Assembly: GCA_030704615.1 (NCBI GenBank) | Contig: CM060731.1 | Coordinates: 40,984,001 to 41,044,000 of the forward strand | Length of the DNA: 60,000 bases | Source: Takakia lepidozioides | Taxonomy: Eukaryota; Streptophyta; Takakiopsida; Takakiales; Takakiaceae | Direction: 5' to 3' | Shown here: piece after piece, positions 44,906 to 55,809 of the stretch | How positions within the stretch are numbered: position 1 is the stretch's first letter | Layout: every line of letters begins with the position of its first letter | Position numbers and translations under genes: made by a program | Notes under the pieces: model-generated | What the model saw: only the letters and a program-made list of their open reading frames with translations | Databases searched by the model: none | What the model was told of the DNA's origin: nothing

Positions 44906-46399
44906 TGACCGCCGAGCTCCACATGATTGTGGAAATGCTTCCAGGACCGGCTACTTTCTCCAAAAGTGCTTCTCCTATGGGCCTGACTCCTACCACATGG
45001 GGGGTTGGTATCATGTGAGCAGAGCGTGTGCCCGCTCAAGCACAACCCACGGTCATGGGAGTTTTATGATGTTTTTAAACCTCGGTCATAGGAGTTATAT
45101 GTTTTCAGAACAGAATAAAACCAGAAGCGGGTATAGAGGACTGGTGCATTTGTACAGTACATTTGCGCCAATTCAGCGAGGCAAAACCTTCAGTAGTGTA
45201 GCCAAAAACCCTGAACCTATAGTGGCGGCAGTGAATTTCGCATTGAGAAATACTAGGTGATATGGGCACAAATTAAGCCGCGGTGAATTTCGCACTGAGA
45301 ATACTTGGTGATATGGGCACAAACTAGGCAGCAGTGAATTTCGCAGTGAGAAATACTTGGTGATATGGGCACAAACTAAGCAAACGGTGGGGTTTTGCAT
45401 TGAGAAATCCCATCACCCAAAAATCCTCCATCCAAAAAGAATGGGTGGGGACTTGAAAAGTGACATATTCATCTTTTTAGCCACAATGTGATTTCTTCTC
45501 AGGCGGAATTTCACACTGCGAAATTATCCATGGGAGATTTTTTTTTATTTTTTATTTTATTTTTTAAGGCAAGGGAAAGGACCTTAAAGTTGAGGTGAAG
45601 CCTCATCGCCCACTCTCCCGCCTCTTATGGAGAAAAAGCCACGCCTATAGGGTAACATGTTCATCAAGCATACGGTCTACTTGTTCTTTATGTGTTAGTT
45701 TCGCATAATTGTTAATTTCGTCAATTTCATTTCGATATAGAAATTTCCCGGAAATTTCAGGAATATGCCATTATGCTCACATTGGCATACTCACTCATTA
45801 CCCAACCTCCCACATGGAAGGACGCCCTAACTCCTAAGGATGAGGTTCGGCAAACTCTTTGTGTTGGTTGGCATTGTGTGGTGGCTGTGAGTGCTTTGCT
45901 GCAGCTTCACTCCCCTTCCGCTGCCACACACAAGGTGCATCAGCTGTAGTCCTACTGAACACAACGTCACCAGAGCACAAACGATCCCACGACCACAACT
46001 ATGGATTGGCTGACCTCAAACCCACTCCCCTGCAGCGCAAGTGCCATAAACTGAAAAGGAGAGGGACAGAATGTCCTCATAACATGTAAGGCCATTCATT
46101 GGTGAAGAAACATAATGTGGGGGGGTTCACATCAGTACCATCATACACACTTACCAGGAAACAGAACATCCATCTGGGTTTTGCACATAGGGAGTGGACA
46201 TCTATTCACACAATCAACAAATGGCTGTATGGCGGAGCCCAGCATCGGAGCCCCAAAAGGCCTAAAGACTCTCAATGTTTGTAAACACAGGTGCAGACAC
46301 AATTCAATTGATAGCTTGGATATCCGGTGGTCTGTATGGTGATAGCACCCCGGACAGTGAGTCAGACAATGACCCTATGACGTTGGTAGTAAGACTTAC
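44906..46399. other. unassigned DNA with a short tandem repeat
   Basis: No gene was recognised. It contains the 52-bp tandem repeat at 45231-45384 and an A/T-rich tract at 45537-45570. Confidence 0.4.
45231..45384. repeat. three tandem copies of a 51-52-bp unit
   Basis: Units begin gtgaatttcgca at 45231, 45283 and 45334. Each contains gagaa, ta(c/t)t and gtgatatgggcacaaa. A fourth, diverged start (ggttttgcattgagaaat) follows. Confidence 0.9.
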
Positions 46400-46469
46400 C
46401 TTCGTATAAAGCATTGATCCGGGTTTTCCAGATATCCTCTAGAAATCCCTTCACACAAGCATCAATCTG
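46400..46469 (-). pseudogene. exon-like cassette, copy 1 (70 bp)
   Basis: On the minus strand a splice acceptor (cacacacag) precedes and a donor (GAAG then GTAAGT) follows a 70-bp open stretch encoding [19 protein letters not shown] and ALYE. The same cassette lies on the plus strand at 48944-49013. It could be exon 2 after the exon candidate at 47504-47683, because both junctions are phase 0. The protein family is not recognised. Confidence 0.5.
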
Positions 46470-46549
46470 CTGTGTGTGATTTGCCCAAAAACTAGGCCTC
46501 AGGAGGGCCTGGTCATACTGGTACCTAGGTCTGGTTATCCACTCCCCCA

Positions 46550-47470
46550 AGTTTCACTTTGCAGCCACTGCCTTGGACAGATTGACTAAAGGTAAGGCGG
46601 CCTCCGTCCGCCTTCACGCCAAATGCAAGCAAATACATGTGCGGCATCCCCCGACCAAAAAGTGTCTGTTTGACACCGTCGTCAGCCCTGCTACCATCTA
46701 TGGTTGTGAGTTCTGGGCACCTGGTGTCCCTGTCTCCTGGTGGGAAAAGATTTTGGAACCATTACAGTCATCTTTTCTCCAAGCAATGCTTGGCGCCAGG
46801 AGCACAACTCCCTCTCAGATCCTAGGTGCAGAGTTCACATGTGTACCATTGCAATCCGAGGCACAGTTCAGGCTTACAATCTGTGAGGAATAGATTGCAG
46901 GCCCTTCCACCCAAAGGGCTAGTGGCAAGGGCCCTCACAACATCTATGAGGCTCAAAGCTGCAGGTTTCGGGAACTCCTGGTATGCTCCAGTGGACAGTT
47001 TATTTCAACGTAACGGACTTTCTACTACTTTCCTATTACCAATGAACCCAGATGAGGTCCACACATGACCGCAACAGACTCATTCGGAGAGAGCTTATGG
47101 AATTACATGTGAAGAGAACTTGGATGCTACCCAATCTCACAACAAAGCTCCACTTCTATCGAGAGACATTATTGGTGCTCCGCGATGATAGAATCTTGAG
47201 ACCAAATTACCTTTCAGCACCCTTAGCTCCTTCCCTCCTGAGGGCATTGGGGCAGTTCAGGGTGGGTTCCCACAACCTACGGATAGAGACTGGCAGATGG
47301 GAAAACCTGCAACGGGAGGACCGCCTATGTCCAGCTTGCATAGGGCGCAGCAAGGAAATTGAAACTGAAGAACACTTCTTCTTCTACTGCCCTCTATACT
47401 ACGAGATCCGATTGAACAACTTTATGGATATGTGCATCCCAGTTTCAGTTTCAGGAGAACTCAACGCCCA
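46550..47470 (+). mobile_element. LINE (non-LTR retrotransposon) ORF2 3' remnant
   Basis: The plus strand reads FHFAATALDRLTKGKAASV, KKCLFDTVVSPATIYGCEFW, then after frameshifts SMRLKAAGFG, and LRIETGRWENLQRED with a zinc knuckle CPACIGR...TEEHFFFYCP. This is the usual region after the reverse transcriptase in plant LINE ORF2 proteins (the YG-x-E-x-W block and the terminal Cys/His knuckle). The RT and endonuclease are missing and at least two frameshifts are present. LINEs are commonly 5' truncated. No poly-A tail was identified. Confidence 0.8.
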
Positions 47471-47503
47471 TAGAACATGAACAGAAGTAGGGGTAGAACT
47501 CAC

Positions 47504-47683
47504 CTCATGCGCAGCGGCTTTGTGCCGTTTGCGCACCTTTTGGAGAGACTCTGCAGATGGAGGTGCAATTTCCGCCGAACTGTTCTCCACCTCATCGTCG
47601 TCGCCCATGCTATAGTCGATTGTGTCAAAATCCAAACTGGAAGACCGCCCACTGCTCTGCCTTCCCTCTCGCACCGACGCCAT
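47504..47683 (-). CDS. possible first exon of an unrecognised gene
   Basis: Minus strand. ATG at 47683, 60 codons in frame, then a good donor (GCATGAG followed by GTGAGT). The peptide is acidic and Ser-rich, then basic (DYSMGDDDEVENSSAEI, then VRKRHKAAAHE). It joins in phase 0 to the cassette at 46400-46469. No later exon was found, and a LINE remnant occupies the intervening DNA. It may be a broken gene or a fragment. Confidence 0.35.
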
Positions 47684-48719
47684 CTGTACCAGATTGAGTC
47701 GAGCTAGGCGGGGGCTCCTTCACACCGCGGGGCTGGAATGTGCACAAGTGGGAGGAGGTGATGCTACCTCAGCGGTCGACCGCTTCTTACTAGGCATGGA
47801 CATAGACCATGACAAAGATGAAGACGAGCGAGGACATAGACCATGAGCAAGACAAAGACGAGCGAGGAAGACCAAGACATGCAAAGGAGGAAAGAATGAC
47901 AAGGAGGGGAGTGTGATCACACACCCCCCGAGCTCAAGGTGAAGATTCGGCCGTTGTTCATTTCAAATATGAACACGTGTCGTGCATCCGACACTATGGC
48001 CTTTTCGACTTTGAGACGTTAAACCCTAAACCACTTACAGTCCTCCAGACAACTAGATGTAGTGATTCACACAACTGACATTTGGTTGGCCTGTTATGCA
48101 GGCTTGTTCTGTAATCTCCAGTGGACATCATACAGTTTCTTTGTTTCTTTCATTTTTTGTAATGCTTGAACAGTTCATATCCTCAATGTCTTATTGCGGT
48201 CCAGGCTTCAAGCAAATGAGAGGTAGTCCTGGTAGGATGGTCAATGTCCTTAAAAGCGGCCTTGTCTATTATCCATCCAAAAACTTAAGGTCTCATCTAT
48301 CATGGTTAATATATGCTTGGATAAGAAAATGACTCGGTATGTCTTACAATCACGGGGAGGGTTACCTCGACTCACTAGCTGATCTCTTAGCACAATTGAC
48401 ACCAAGCCCTTGACACGGTTTTCATGTGCATGTCAGCATGCTCCAAAACAGCCAATGTGGCTGTTCGGGGCGAGTTTGGCATTCGTTCCTTAAGCTCCCG
48501 ACGACATAAATTCAAGGTCAGATGGTGGGGCCAGTTGCAACAATGAACCGATATTAGCCTTGAGTAGTTCTCTGACTCTTTGTGGGCCCTTCTATGGTTA
48601 TTTGTTTGTTGTTCTACTCCTTGTGGCCCTTTAGGAATCCCACAGACGTGATACACATATCTCTTTCCTCACTTTCGGTCCTTCACTGACTACCAGAAAT
48701 GTCACACCGTATGTCTGCA
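47684..48719. other. unassigned DNA
   Basis: Nothing recognised. The minus strand near 47800-47900 has a short repeated word (gaggacatagaccatgag) but no supported coding sequence. The left part of the PPR pseudogene may extend into 48550-48719 in decayed form. Confidence 0.4.
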
Positions 48720-49354
48720 TCTGAAACTTTTCACCTTTGAGACAACATTCTGCAGCACGCTGTGCTAGCTTCACATTGCCATGTATTCTGCAGGCACCAA
48801 GTAAAGCCCCACACTAAAGCATCTGGTTTAATTGGCATTATGTTGATGAAATTCTCCGCCTCATCCAAGCGCCCTGCACGGCCAAGAAGGTCAACCATGC
48901 AGCCAAAATGTTTTCCTGTTGGAATGATTCTATTATCACACAGCAGATTGATGCTTGTGTGAAGGGTTTTCTAGAGGATATCTGGAAAACCCGGATTAAT
49001 TCCTTATATGATGGTAAGTCTTACTACCACAGTCAGCCCCTGACGGAGGTAGGTTCTGTTCCTTTTGTTCCCGCTCCCGCTCAAACTAGGCGCAGGGTCA
49101 ATGGCCACAAGGCTACGGCATACAACGTCTTATGAGTACAATCTATAATCTCTACTCATAGAATGGAAATAGTGTTGTCCTTCATCTACTAGGCCCATAT
49201 GGCTGCATGCAGACAGAACTGCAATGAGTGTAACATCATTTGGCTTCACCCCTTGCTGTTTCAAAACTTGGTTGAAAAGTTGCAGAGCATCTTTGCCATG
49301 CCCTTGCTGAGAATATCCGAAGACCTGCTTGCCCTCTTCTACAGCTGGGCACAG
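48720..49354 (-). pseudogene. PPR-protein pseudogene, interrupted by an insertion
   Basis: The minus strand reads GYSQQGHGKDALQLFNQ, GVKPNDVTLIAVLSACSHMG and DEGQHYFHSMSRDYRLYS down to 49133. After an unrelated 210-bp segment it resumes at 48917 with [40 protein letters not shown] and [10 protein letters not shown]. This is the last PPR repeats plus E-motif region of a PLS-class PPR protein. The insertion (about 48918-49132) contains the exon-like cassette copy 2. No start or DYW end was recognised. Confidence 0.8.
48944..49013 (+). pseudogene. exon-like cassette, copy 2 (70 bp)
   Basis: Plus-strand copy of the minus-strand cassette at 46400-46469, with an acceptor (cacacag) before and GTAAGT after. 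It encodes [19 protein letters not shown] and SLYD. Splice signals are conserved and the sequence differs at a few codons. It sits within the insertion that splits a PPR pseudogene. Confidence 0.6.
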
Positions 49355-49365
49355 GGAGTGTCGTT

Positions 49366-49500
49366 GAGGCTGAAAAGGGGAAATTTGACCAGGTCATATC
49401 CGTTTGTGTTACTTCGAAGGTGTGGGCCAGCCTGCCAGAAGGTCAAAACAGGTGCATGCTGACATATGAAAGTCTGGCATCGTGGAGATTGTTGGCTGTG
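49366..49500 (+). pseudogene. short PPR-like fragment
   Basis: Plus-strand sequence with frameshifts resembles a PPR linker region: KFDQVISVCVTSK, then CASLPEG-like and VHADI..KSGIVEIV. It lies back-to-back with the minus-strand PPR pseudogene. It is too decayed for a firm call. Confidence 0.35.
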
Positions 49501-50681
49501 AGGTGGGGATGGGGTTATCATCTTTCCTGGTAAATGAAGATATGATTGACATATCTCCTCTCCCATAAACTGTCACATTTCTTATAGGAAGTTCTTGTGA
49601 CGCCCTTGACATGCTGTTGATGTGAATGAAAGCAGGCTGCAGTAGCAACAATGGAGAATTCAGGGTGTTTGGATTGGGGCAGAGCATACCATGGAAGAGA
49701 ACAAGGGGCCCAATAGTTCGTGCAGTTGGGGGAGGACTCTTACTGTCCTTAGAACCCATTTTGTACAGTCCTGCTTATAAGCAAGGGCGAGACAGTTAAT
49801 AGTATCGATAATGTATGGGTATGTGGTCACTGACTGTCTTGTGAACAAACCTTTTTTTGTTCTGCCCATATTGTTTCTGACATGTGAGGAGAGGATCGTC
49901 TTCATGTACGGGAAGTAGACGTGAATGTGTGCATGCATTTTCTGGCCCATTTGCATGCTTTCCAGGAACAAAGACCAGTGGAATGGGGGGTGTCTCCAAA
50001 GGAGCAGGACCGAATGACACATTTTTGTGCTTCCCTTGCTTTCATTCTCACCGTTGTTCCATTCTCTCACCTGCCCAACAGCAGCACTCTCGAAGCAATA
50101 GCATGACATATGTTCGCACATGGTCTTCTTCACCAGTGAATGAGCTTTTATGCTACATGTACTGCCCCGTCCACATTAACGTTGATCCCTGCAAGCACTT
50201 GGCAAGACACCCAGAGCCGCAAATCCAGCAACCACCACAAACACATCTAACTGATTGTAGTGACACGAGAATAGCTCACTTGTAGAGGAATTGAACCTCC
50301 AGCCAAATGAATGGCTCTGCCCCTTGTAGCACAAGTGCGATGCAAAACAAGGTGAGTACAAAATGAAGAAGCACTTACGAGGTCCCCATCCCTGGGATGG
50401 GCTCCCACTTCTGCTCTGGAACTGTGCAGGCCTGAGTAGCACCAAATTGCATGAATCCTAAGCCTGAATGTCAAATGCAGGTTTATGTCGCGATGTAGCA
50501 CGCCATCATCTTACTTGTAGTTTCCAGTTTCACTGGTGTCACATTTGCCTTCAAGTCAACATCAAAATTAAGTCCACCTATGCGCAAATCGCAGAATCTC
50601 TCATGACACCATCTGCGTACCGAAAAACTGGTTTGGCATGATATAATTGTAGTTCACAACCTTAATGAACGCTTTCAGCCT
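49501..50681. other. unassigned DNA
   Basis: Several overlapping open frames on both strands, none with a recognisable domain. No transposon ends seen. Confidence 0.4.
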
Positions 50682-50891
50682 TTACCTCTCCGTGCGCTCC
50701 ATCGTGCCTCCATCCAGCACATTCTGTAAATGTTGAATGACCAAGAACCCGATGTCACACCGTTCTGAGAAGCCATTACGCGCGCTCACAGTATACGAAG
50801 GCCTTGCCGTGTCAGGATTTGCATTCCCACGTCCCGCCATGTCCGACGCAGCACTTGCATCCCTGCCAGACAGGCCAGGTGGAGGCAGCAT
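50682..50891 (-). CDS. possible exon of an unrecognised gene
   Basis: Minus strand, 69 codons open, probably from a Met near 50837 (MAGRGNANPDTARPSYTVSA), then GFSERCDIGFLVIQHLQNVL and MERTER. A donor (GAGAG then GTAAAG) follows at the end of the protein-like part. The segment looks like a real first exon, but no following exon could be joined. Confidence 0.3.
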   Translation of the reverse strand: MLPPPGLSGRDASAASDMAGRGNANPDTARPSYTVSARNGFSERCDIGFLVIQHLQNVLDGGTMERTER

Positions 50892-51861
50892 GTATTAAAA
50901 TATCTATTCCCCCAAGGCCACATTTTGTTTACCTCTTTTTGTGAAAGCCACGTCAACAAATGTGCTGCCGAGTCATGGGTGCAATGAATGCGCAGTGGTT
51001 CATGGAGTCGTTGAGTCGACTACATATTCACTTTAATGAATAAATATCTTTATTCCATTAATCGAATTAGGAATGAAAATTTGTAGTCGCATGTGCAGTA
51101 ATTACAACCACTTGCAATTTTGGCTTTTTCAAATTTTGTCTATTTCGACTCTCCAGTAGTCCCGTTTACTACCAAGTAGTTCCCGGAGTGGTCGCGGACA
51201 TGCAGTCGATTCGAAAAAGACACGAATGCTTCTAGTGGTGAAAGCCAGATCTAGGAAGCATACGGTGACCAACATGAAAGGACCTTGTGTGCCTGGGCAT
51301 CCTCCCCAACCTCCTGCATACTTAAAACAGAGGTTGTTGTCATTGAGTACTCATGGATTAGATAGAGAGGAGCCAGACATGATCAAGTGTCAACGATATT
51401 AGGGGTTTGAATTGATGCTCAATACTTGGCTATAGCCTTAATATGCAGTAAGAGACTTTACTATGGACTTTGATGAACGGATGAGACCCATTTTTTTTTT
51501 GGGGTTGAGCATAATATACTGGGTACTGCATTGCGTGGCGGCTACTTTGCTATAACCACTAATCTTCCTAAGTTACTACTGCAGGAGACTTAGGGTTGCA
51601 TATTGCATTGCATCCATTGTGCATGTAAGCATGGTGCTCATGTTTGGACCTTGGTGTGTGGCCTTTGGCTGACCACCGCATTGCTGTCATACTTGCATTG
51701 ATGGCCTTGTGGTTGAGGCTACTGCCCCAAGGCTGTGAGCCCAGCAATACCTGCATCCATGTAGAAGTTGCATGTAGAAGCACTAGTCTGGTCCCCTTTC
51801 AGCTAGGGGTGTGTACCTTGGGGGGCCGGGGATTTCCCTTGAATTCTCGCCTTCATGTGAT
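50892..51861. other. unassigned DNA
   Basis: No gene or mobile-element signature recognised. Confidence 0.4.
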
Positions 51862-52213
51862 CATGCATGGGCTGCCAGCTGGGGCAGCTCCGTGAGTTCA
51901 AATTATCCCACCAATGCAAGGCCACTGTAGGTGAGAGATAAATGTGAGGCTGTTGTGCTTGATTCAAACTTTTGTTGTTGTGCTGTGTCTCTGCATTTCG
52001 GGAGCCTTGGGCTTGTGTGGAACTTGGCCAAAAGCCCCATGCATGGGCTGCCAGCTGGGGCAGCTACACGTGGGATAAAATCCCACCCATGCAAGGCTAC
52101 TATGGGTGAGAGCTGAAGGTGTTGGTTGCTGTGCTTGATTGAAGCCTTTGGCTAGTGTGCTAGTGGATTTCATTTTGGAAGTCTTGGGCTTGTGTGGAAC
52201 TTGGCCAAAAGAA
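51862..52213. repeat. two tandem copies of a 176-bp unit
   Basis: The words catgcatgggctgccagctg begin at 51862 and 52038. Each unit ends with cttgggcttgtgtggaactt and ggccaaaag. The copies differ by scattered substitutions and small indels. Confidence 0.9.
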
Positions 52214-55200
52214 TGAGAGCACTAGATGGTGGAAGCTGTTGTACTGCACATGAATGGTACTATCAAGTTGTCATTCTGCTTCAGCAAAACTGCTATTGCC
52301 TATGCAATTTTGACCCCCCTTACTTTGACCAGCAGCCAATCAGAAAATGTAAATCCAATTTCTGCATTCTATGGCTCATTAGAAACCCCTATGTGCTGGA
52401 CAACATCTGTGAACAAGATGAAGCCATGCAAATTTCATCCCGTCAATGAAAATTGCAAATTCCTTTAATTTCCCCTTTTCTTTTGGAGGGGCCCTGCAAG
52501 AAATAGGCCCCACACTCAACGGTGGCGTTTCTCTGGTTTTTGCTTGATTGGCCTGGCTTGATTGGCTTGGAAATTCTAGGTGTCTGCAATGAGTAGGTAC
52601 AAGTACAATGTCTGGTCAATTTTCTTTTGGAGCTGGGGTCAACATTTTCCAAAAAGTCAACACTGGGCATTGGGCGTCTAAGGGTTAACAAAAGGGCGAG
52701 AATAAGTGGTTCATATTTTTTGCGTTTATAGGGAGTGATTGGTCTAGGCGTTCATGGCAGAATATAAATTTAATTATATGGATAGTGAGGGAGGGGCAGG
52801 GACTATCGGTGCCGCTGAGGAAATAATGAATCCTTGGACAAAGACAAAGTCGTGTTAGGCAGTGGCAGAGGTGGATGAAGCACATGGAAGACAAGAGATT
52901 GTGTGGTCTCATGGTCTATCTTGGAATGTGCCAATGTTTATGAGGTTGAACCATTTGGGGATAAGATTTGCTAGGAGTTTGGGGGGCTTAGTGGGTTGTC
53001 CCTATTAATTAATATACCTATGGTTCGTGTTTATGTTTTGTTTTTTTGGCTGTGCGCCTGCAGAGTCCACCACTTATTAACTAATAAGTGATAACTTAGT
53101 AAATACTTAGGCAGGGGATCACGTTTATATATCCTCTCAGGGCGGTGGGACCCTTCTAGAAGGTTGCCCTGTGACACGTGTGAGCCCTAGAAACTGGCAT
53201 GCCACACCTTCTTACCCAATTTGCAGCCTGAACCCTCCCCCATTTAATAGTTGTCGGCTTCATGCCTTTTTTTTTTTCGTGGTGTAGCTTACTATAATCA
53301 CCCGCTTTTTAATTCCTGGACCACTCTCTAATCCTCACATGCCCCTTCAAACCTGGGCCCTTATTGTTGCCAGACTCTTAGATTATATTGAATTATTTGG
53401 AGACCATGTAGTGTGGTGTCCACAATATGTATGAGAAGATGCGAACATGCGTGTCCACTTTAAGGAACACATTGTGTAATGTTTGTTAAGGTATAGTGAT
53501 GGCTAAAATAGCAAGTTGAACTAAGCTGTACTTACCCCAAGGAAATTTAGTCCACCTTGAGATATAGTGTGTCCCGATTTTAATAGAAAATAATGCAAAA
53601 AAGAAAAAACTGGGACCACCTGCTGTGGCAGTCCGGATATTAATAAAAAATAAAAATAAAAATTGGACCACCAGTTTTTTTTTGTTTTTTGTTTTTTTTT
53701 TCTGGTTTCCCCTAGCGACCAATGGACAACAAAGACAGTTCGGTTGGGTGACCTTGGCTATTTGTTTGTTTGTTTGTTTTTTTGTTTTCGGTTTTTTTTT
53801 TTTTTTTTTTCCTTGGGTCGTGTGACCACTGGGCGAATCACCAGATTACCAAAGGTGCAAACGTGGCAAGTGACCGTGTCTGCAGTAAACGGAAGTAGTG
53901 ATTTTTGTCACCATTTAGTCACTACCACTTTCCACCATGGATATGTATATAAAGATTTTTAGATCTTTATATTTTCATGGAAATTATGGGTGATTATTGG
54001 GTGATCAAACTCACCCAATAATTTTGATAATTATATTTTCAGAGAACAATGCAAAATCACAGGATATGACATGTAATTTTTTGGTGATTTATTCGACTTT
54101 ACATTTTCTCTTTCTGGAATGTACTTTAATATGTGGCAGTATTCATGAAGCAAGCTTCAACATTGATGGAGACATCGTTTTTGAACTGCCACCTCCGACG
54201 TCATGTGGAGGTTTGGCTGGACTCATATAACAAAAAACAATGTTACAAGGTGCCTACAAAGGAAAAGAAATGATATGGGGACCTATTTGGCAAGCACAAC
54301 CTTTGTCTATGCATGTGGATCCAAGATTCCCAACCCACTATTATTATTTTTTGAAAAATAGAGTTGAGACCAAACTACTAATGTTTGCTTATCTGGCGAG
54401 GCTGGACATGCACCACGTAGGAAAGTGCAGATAAGAGATTTCTTATACTTAATACTGGAGGAATGCGGTAACCAAACAACAACAAAGACCAAAATGAGGT
54501 TAGCATTTAAAATGAAAGCATGGCGGAACTCCAGTAGGCCAGTTTGGATTTGAAGTTGGAGATCAAAGGTCGGAAGTTGTGATGGTCCGACAAATCTGAC
54601 CAAAATTGTGCTCCAGTGGTGCATGGTAATCCCAAGGCAGCATCCACTTGAGACCCATATCATGATTCCAAGATGCGCAGTGGGAGATTAGAGAGCCATG
54701 GGGGAGGTGAGAAAGAAGACCAATTGATTTATGCCAGTTTATGCCACAGAGCTGAGAAGGGTCACAGAGACAATGTCTGTAATCCTCTGTGAGGACAGCA
54801 ACAATCCATATGGGATCAAGTGATGGGTGTAAAGGTTGGTCCATAGGATATTAACATTTTAATATGCATCTAGGGACCAATATCTGAACCTTTGGTGGTC
54901 CTCACAAGTTTAGGGTTTAGGGTATGCATCTATTGACCCATAAATTTGAAGCAAATTGGTCCACAGGTTTCTTGGTCTTGGTCCATAGTCTACAGTGGCC
55001 CTCACAGTTGGATGAGGATGAGGCTCCTGCATCAACTGCACTCTTTGGTGAGGCTCCTAAACTGCGTCATCCACACAGAAATCAACCTCCAAACTCCAGA
55101 CATATTGTCCACTCTATGGGCAACAACACCCTAGTGCAATTTGATTACTCTTTATTACCAGAGCACTAGCTCAGACAACTCATCATGTTTAAGTTGACAT

Positions 55201-55809
55201 CAACTGGTGCAGAAGAAATAATATTTGGAGGTCAAGGCTCTTCGCAATTTGCAATCCCTTTGTCAGAAGTGCTAGTCAGTGGAGGATCTCGTCGTACAGA
55301 GTTGGAAGATCCGGATCTCTTAGCCTCCTTTCTGAACTCCAGTGGCCACCAATGTTTTGATGTTAACAAGGTCTAGGCTAAGCAAACGCCGTATTTGGGG
55401 CCTCCATTCCCCATTCGCCCAAAAAAAACCCAAAAGACGAATAAAGATGGGCAGCACCTAAGTAAAATGTTTCTGTAGTAAGGTCTAAGGCTCAAATCAC
55501 TGGCAGAAGCTCATCCAATGATGAGTCGAAGGAAACTAAAGTAACTGAGGTCTCTCATCTCACTTACCCAAAGACCATATCTACAACTCAATCCAAGAAA
55601 TCACACCTCGCAAACTTGGAATTACATAAACGATGCCCTGGTGATCCATAGTAGTTACAGGAAAAAAGAGTTGTGTAAGATTGATGCTGACATCTATTAT
55701 ATCCACCTGTGAGCGCAAACCAAAACAGACAAAGAAGGCGGAAAAACTGGAGGATCTAACATCACACCACTCCAATCTCTCACAGGCCAGAGCTTTAACA
55801 GACACACAA
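52214..55809. other. unassigned DNA; T-rich tracts
   Basis: No gene recognised over 3.6 kb. It contains T-rich low-complexity runs near 53268, 53676-53702 and 53773-53811, and a short palindrome at 53071-53090. The frames at 54924-55376 look partly protein-like but match no family known to me. The final part is the 3' flank of the zinc-knuckle gene. Confidence 0.45.

Noticed and set aside
53071-53090. Short palindrome cacttatta/taataagtg
   Set aside because: A 9-bp stem with a 2-base loop is common in AT-rich DNA. No terminator or element context.
54907-54922. TTTAGGG-like telomere motif
   Set aside because: Only about two units, expected by chance; no array.
54924-55376. Protein-like plus-strand open frames
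   Set aside because: Two short frames without domain, splice sites or conserved motifs. Not enough to call a gene.
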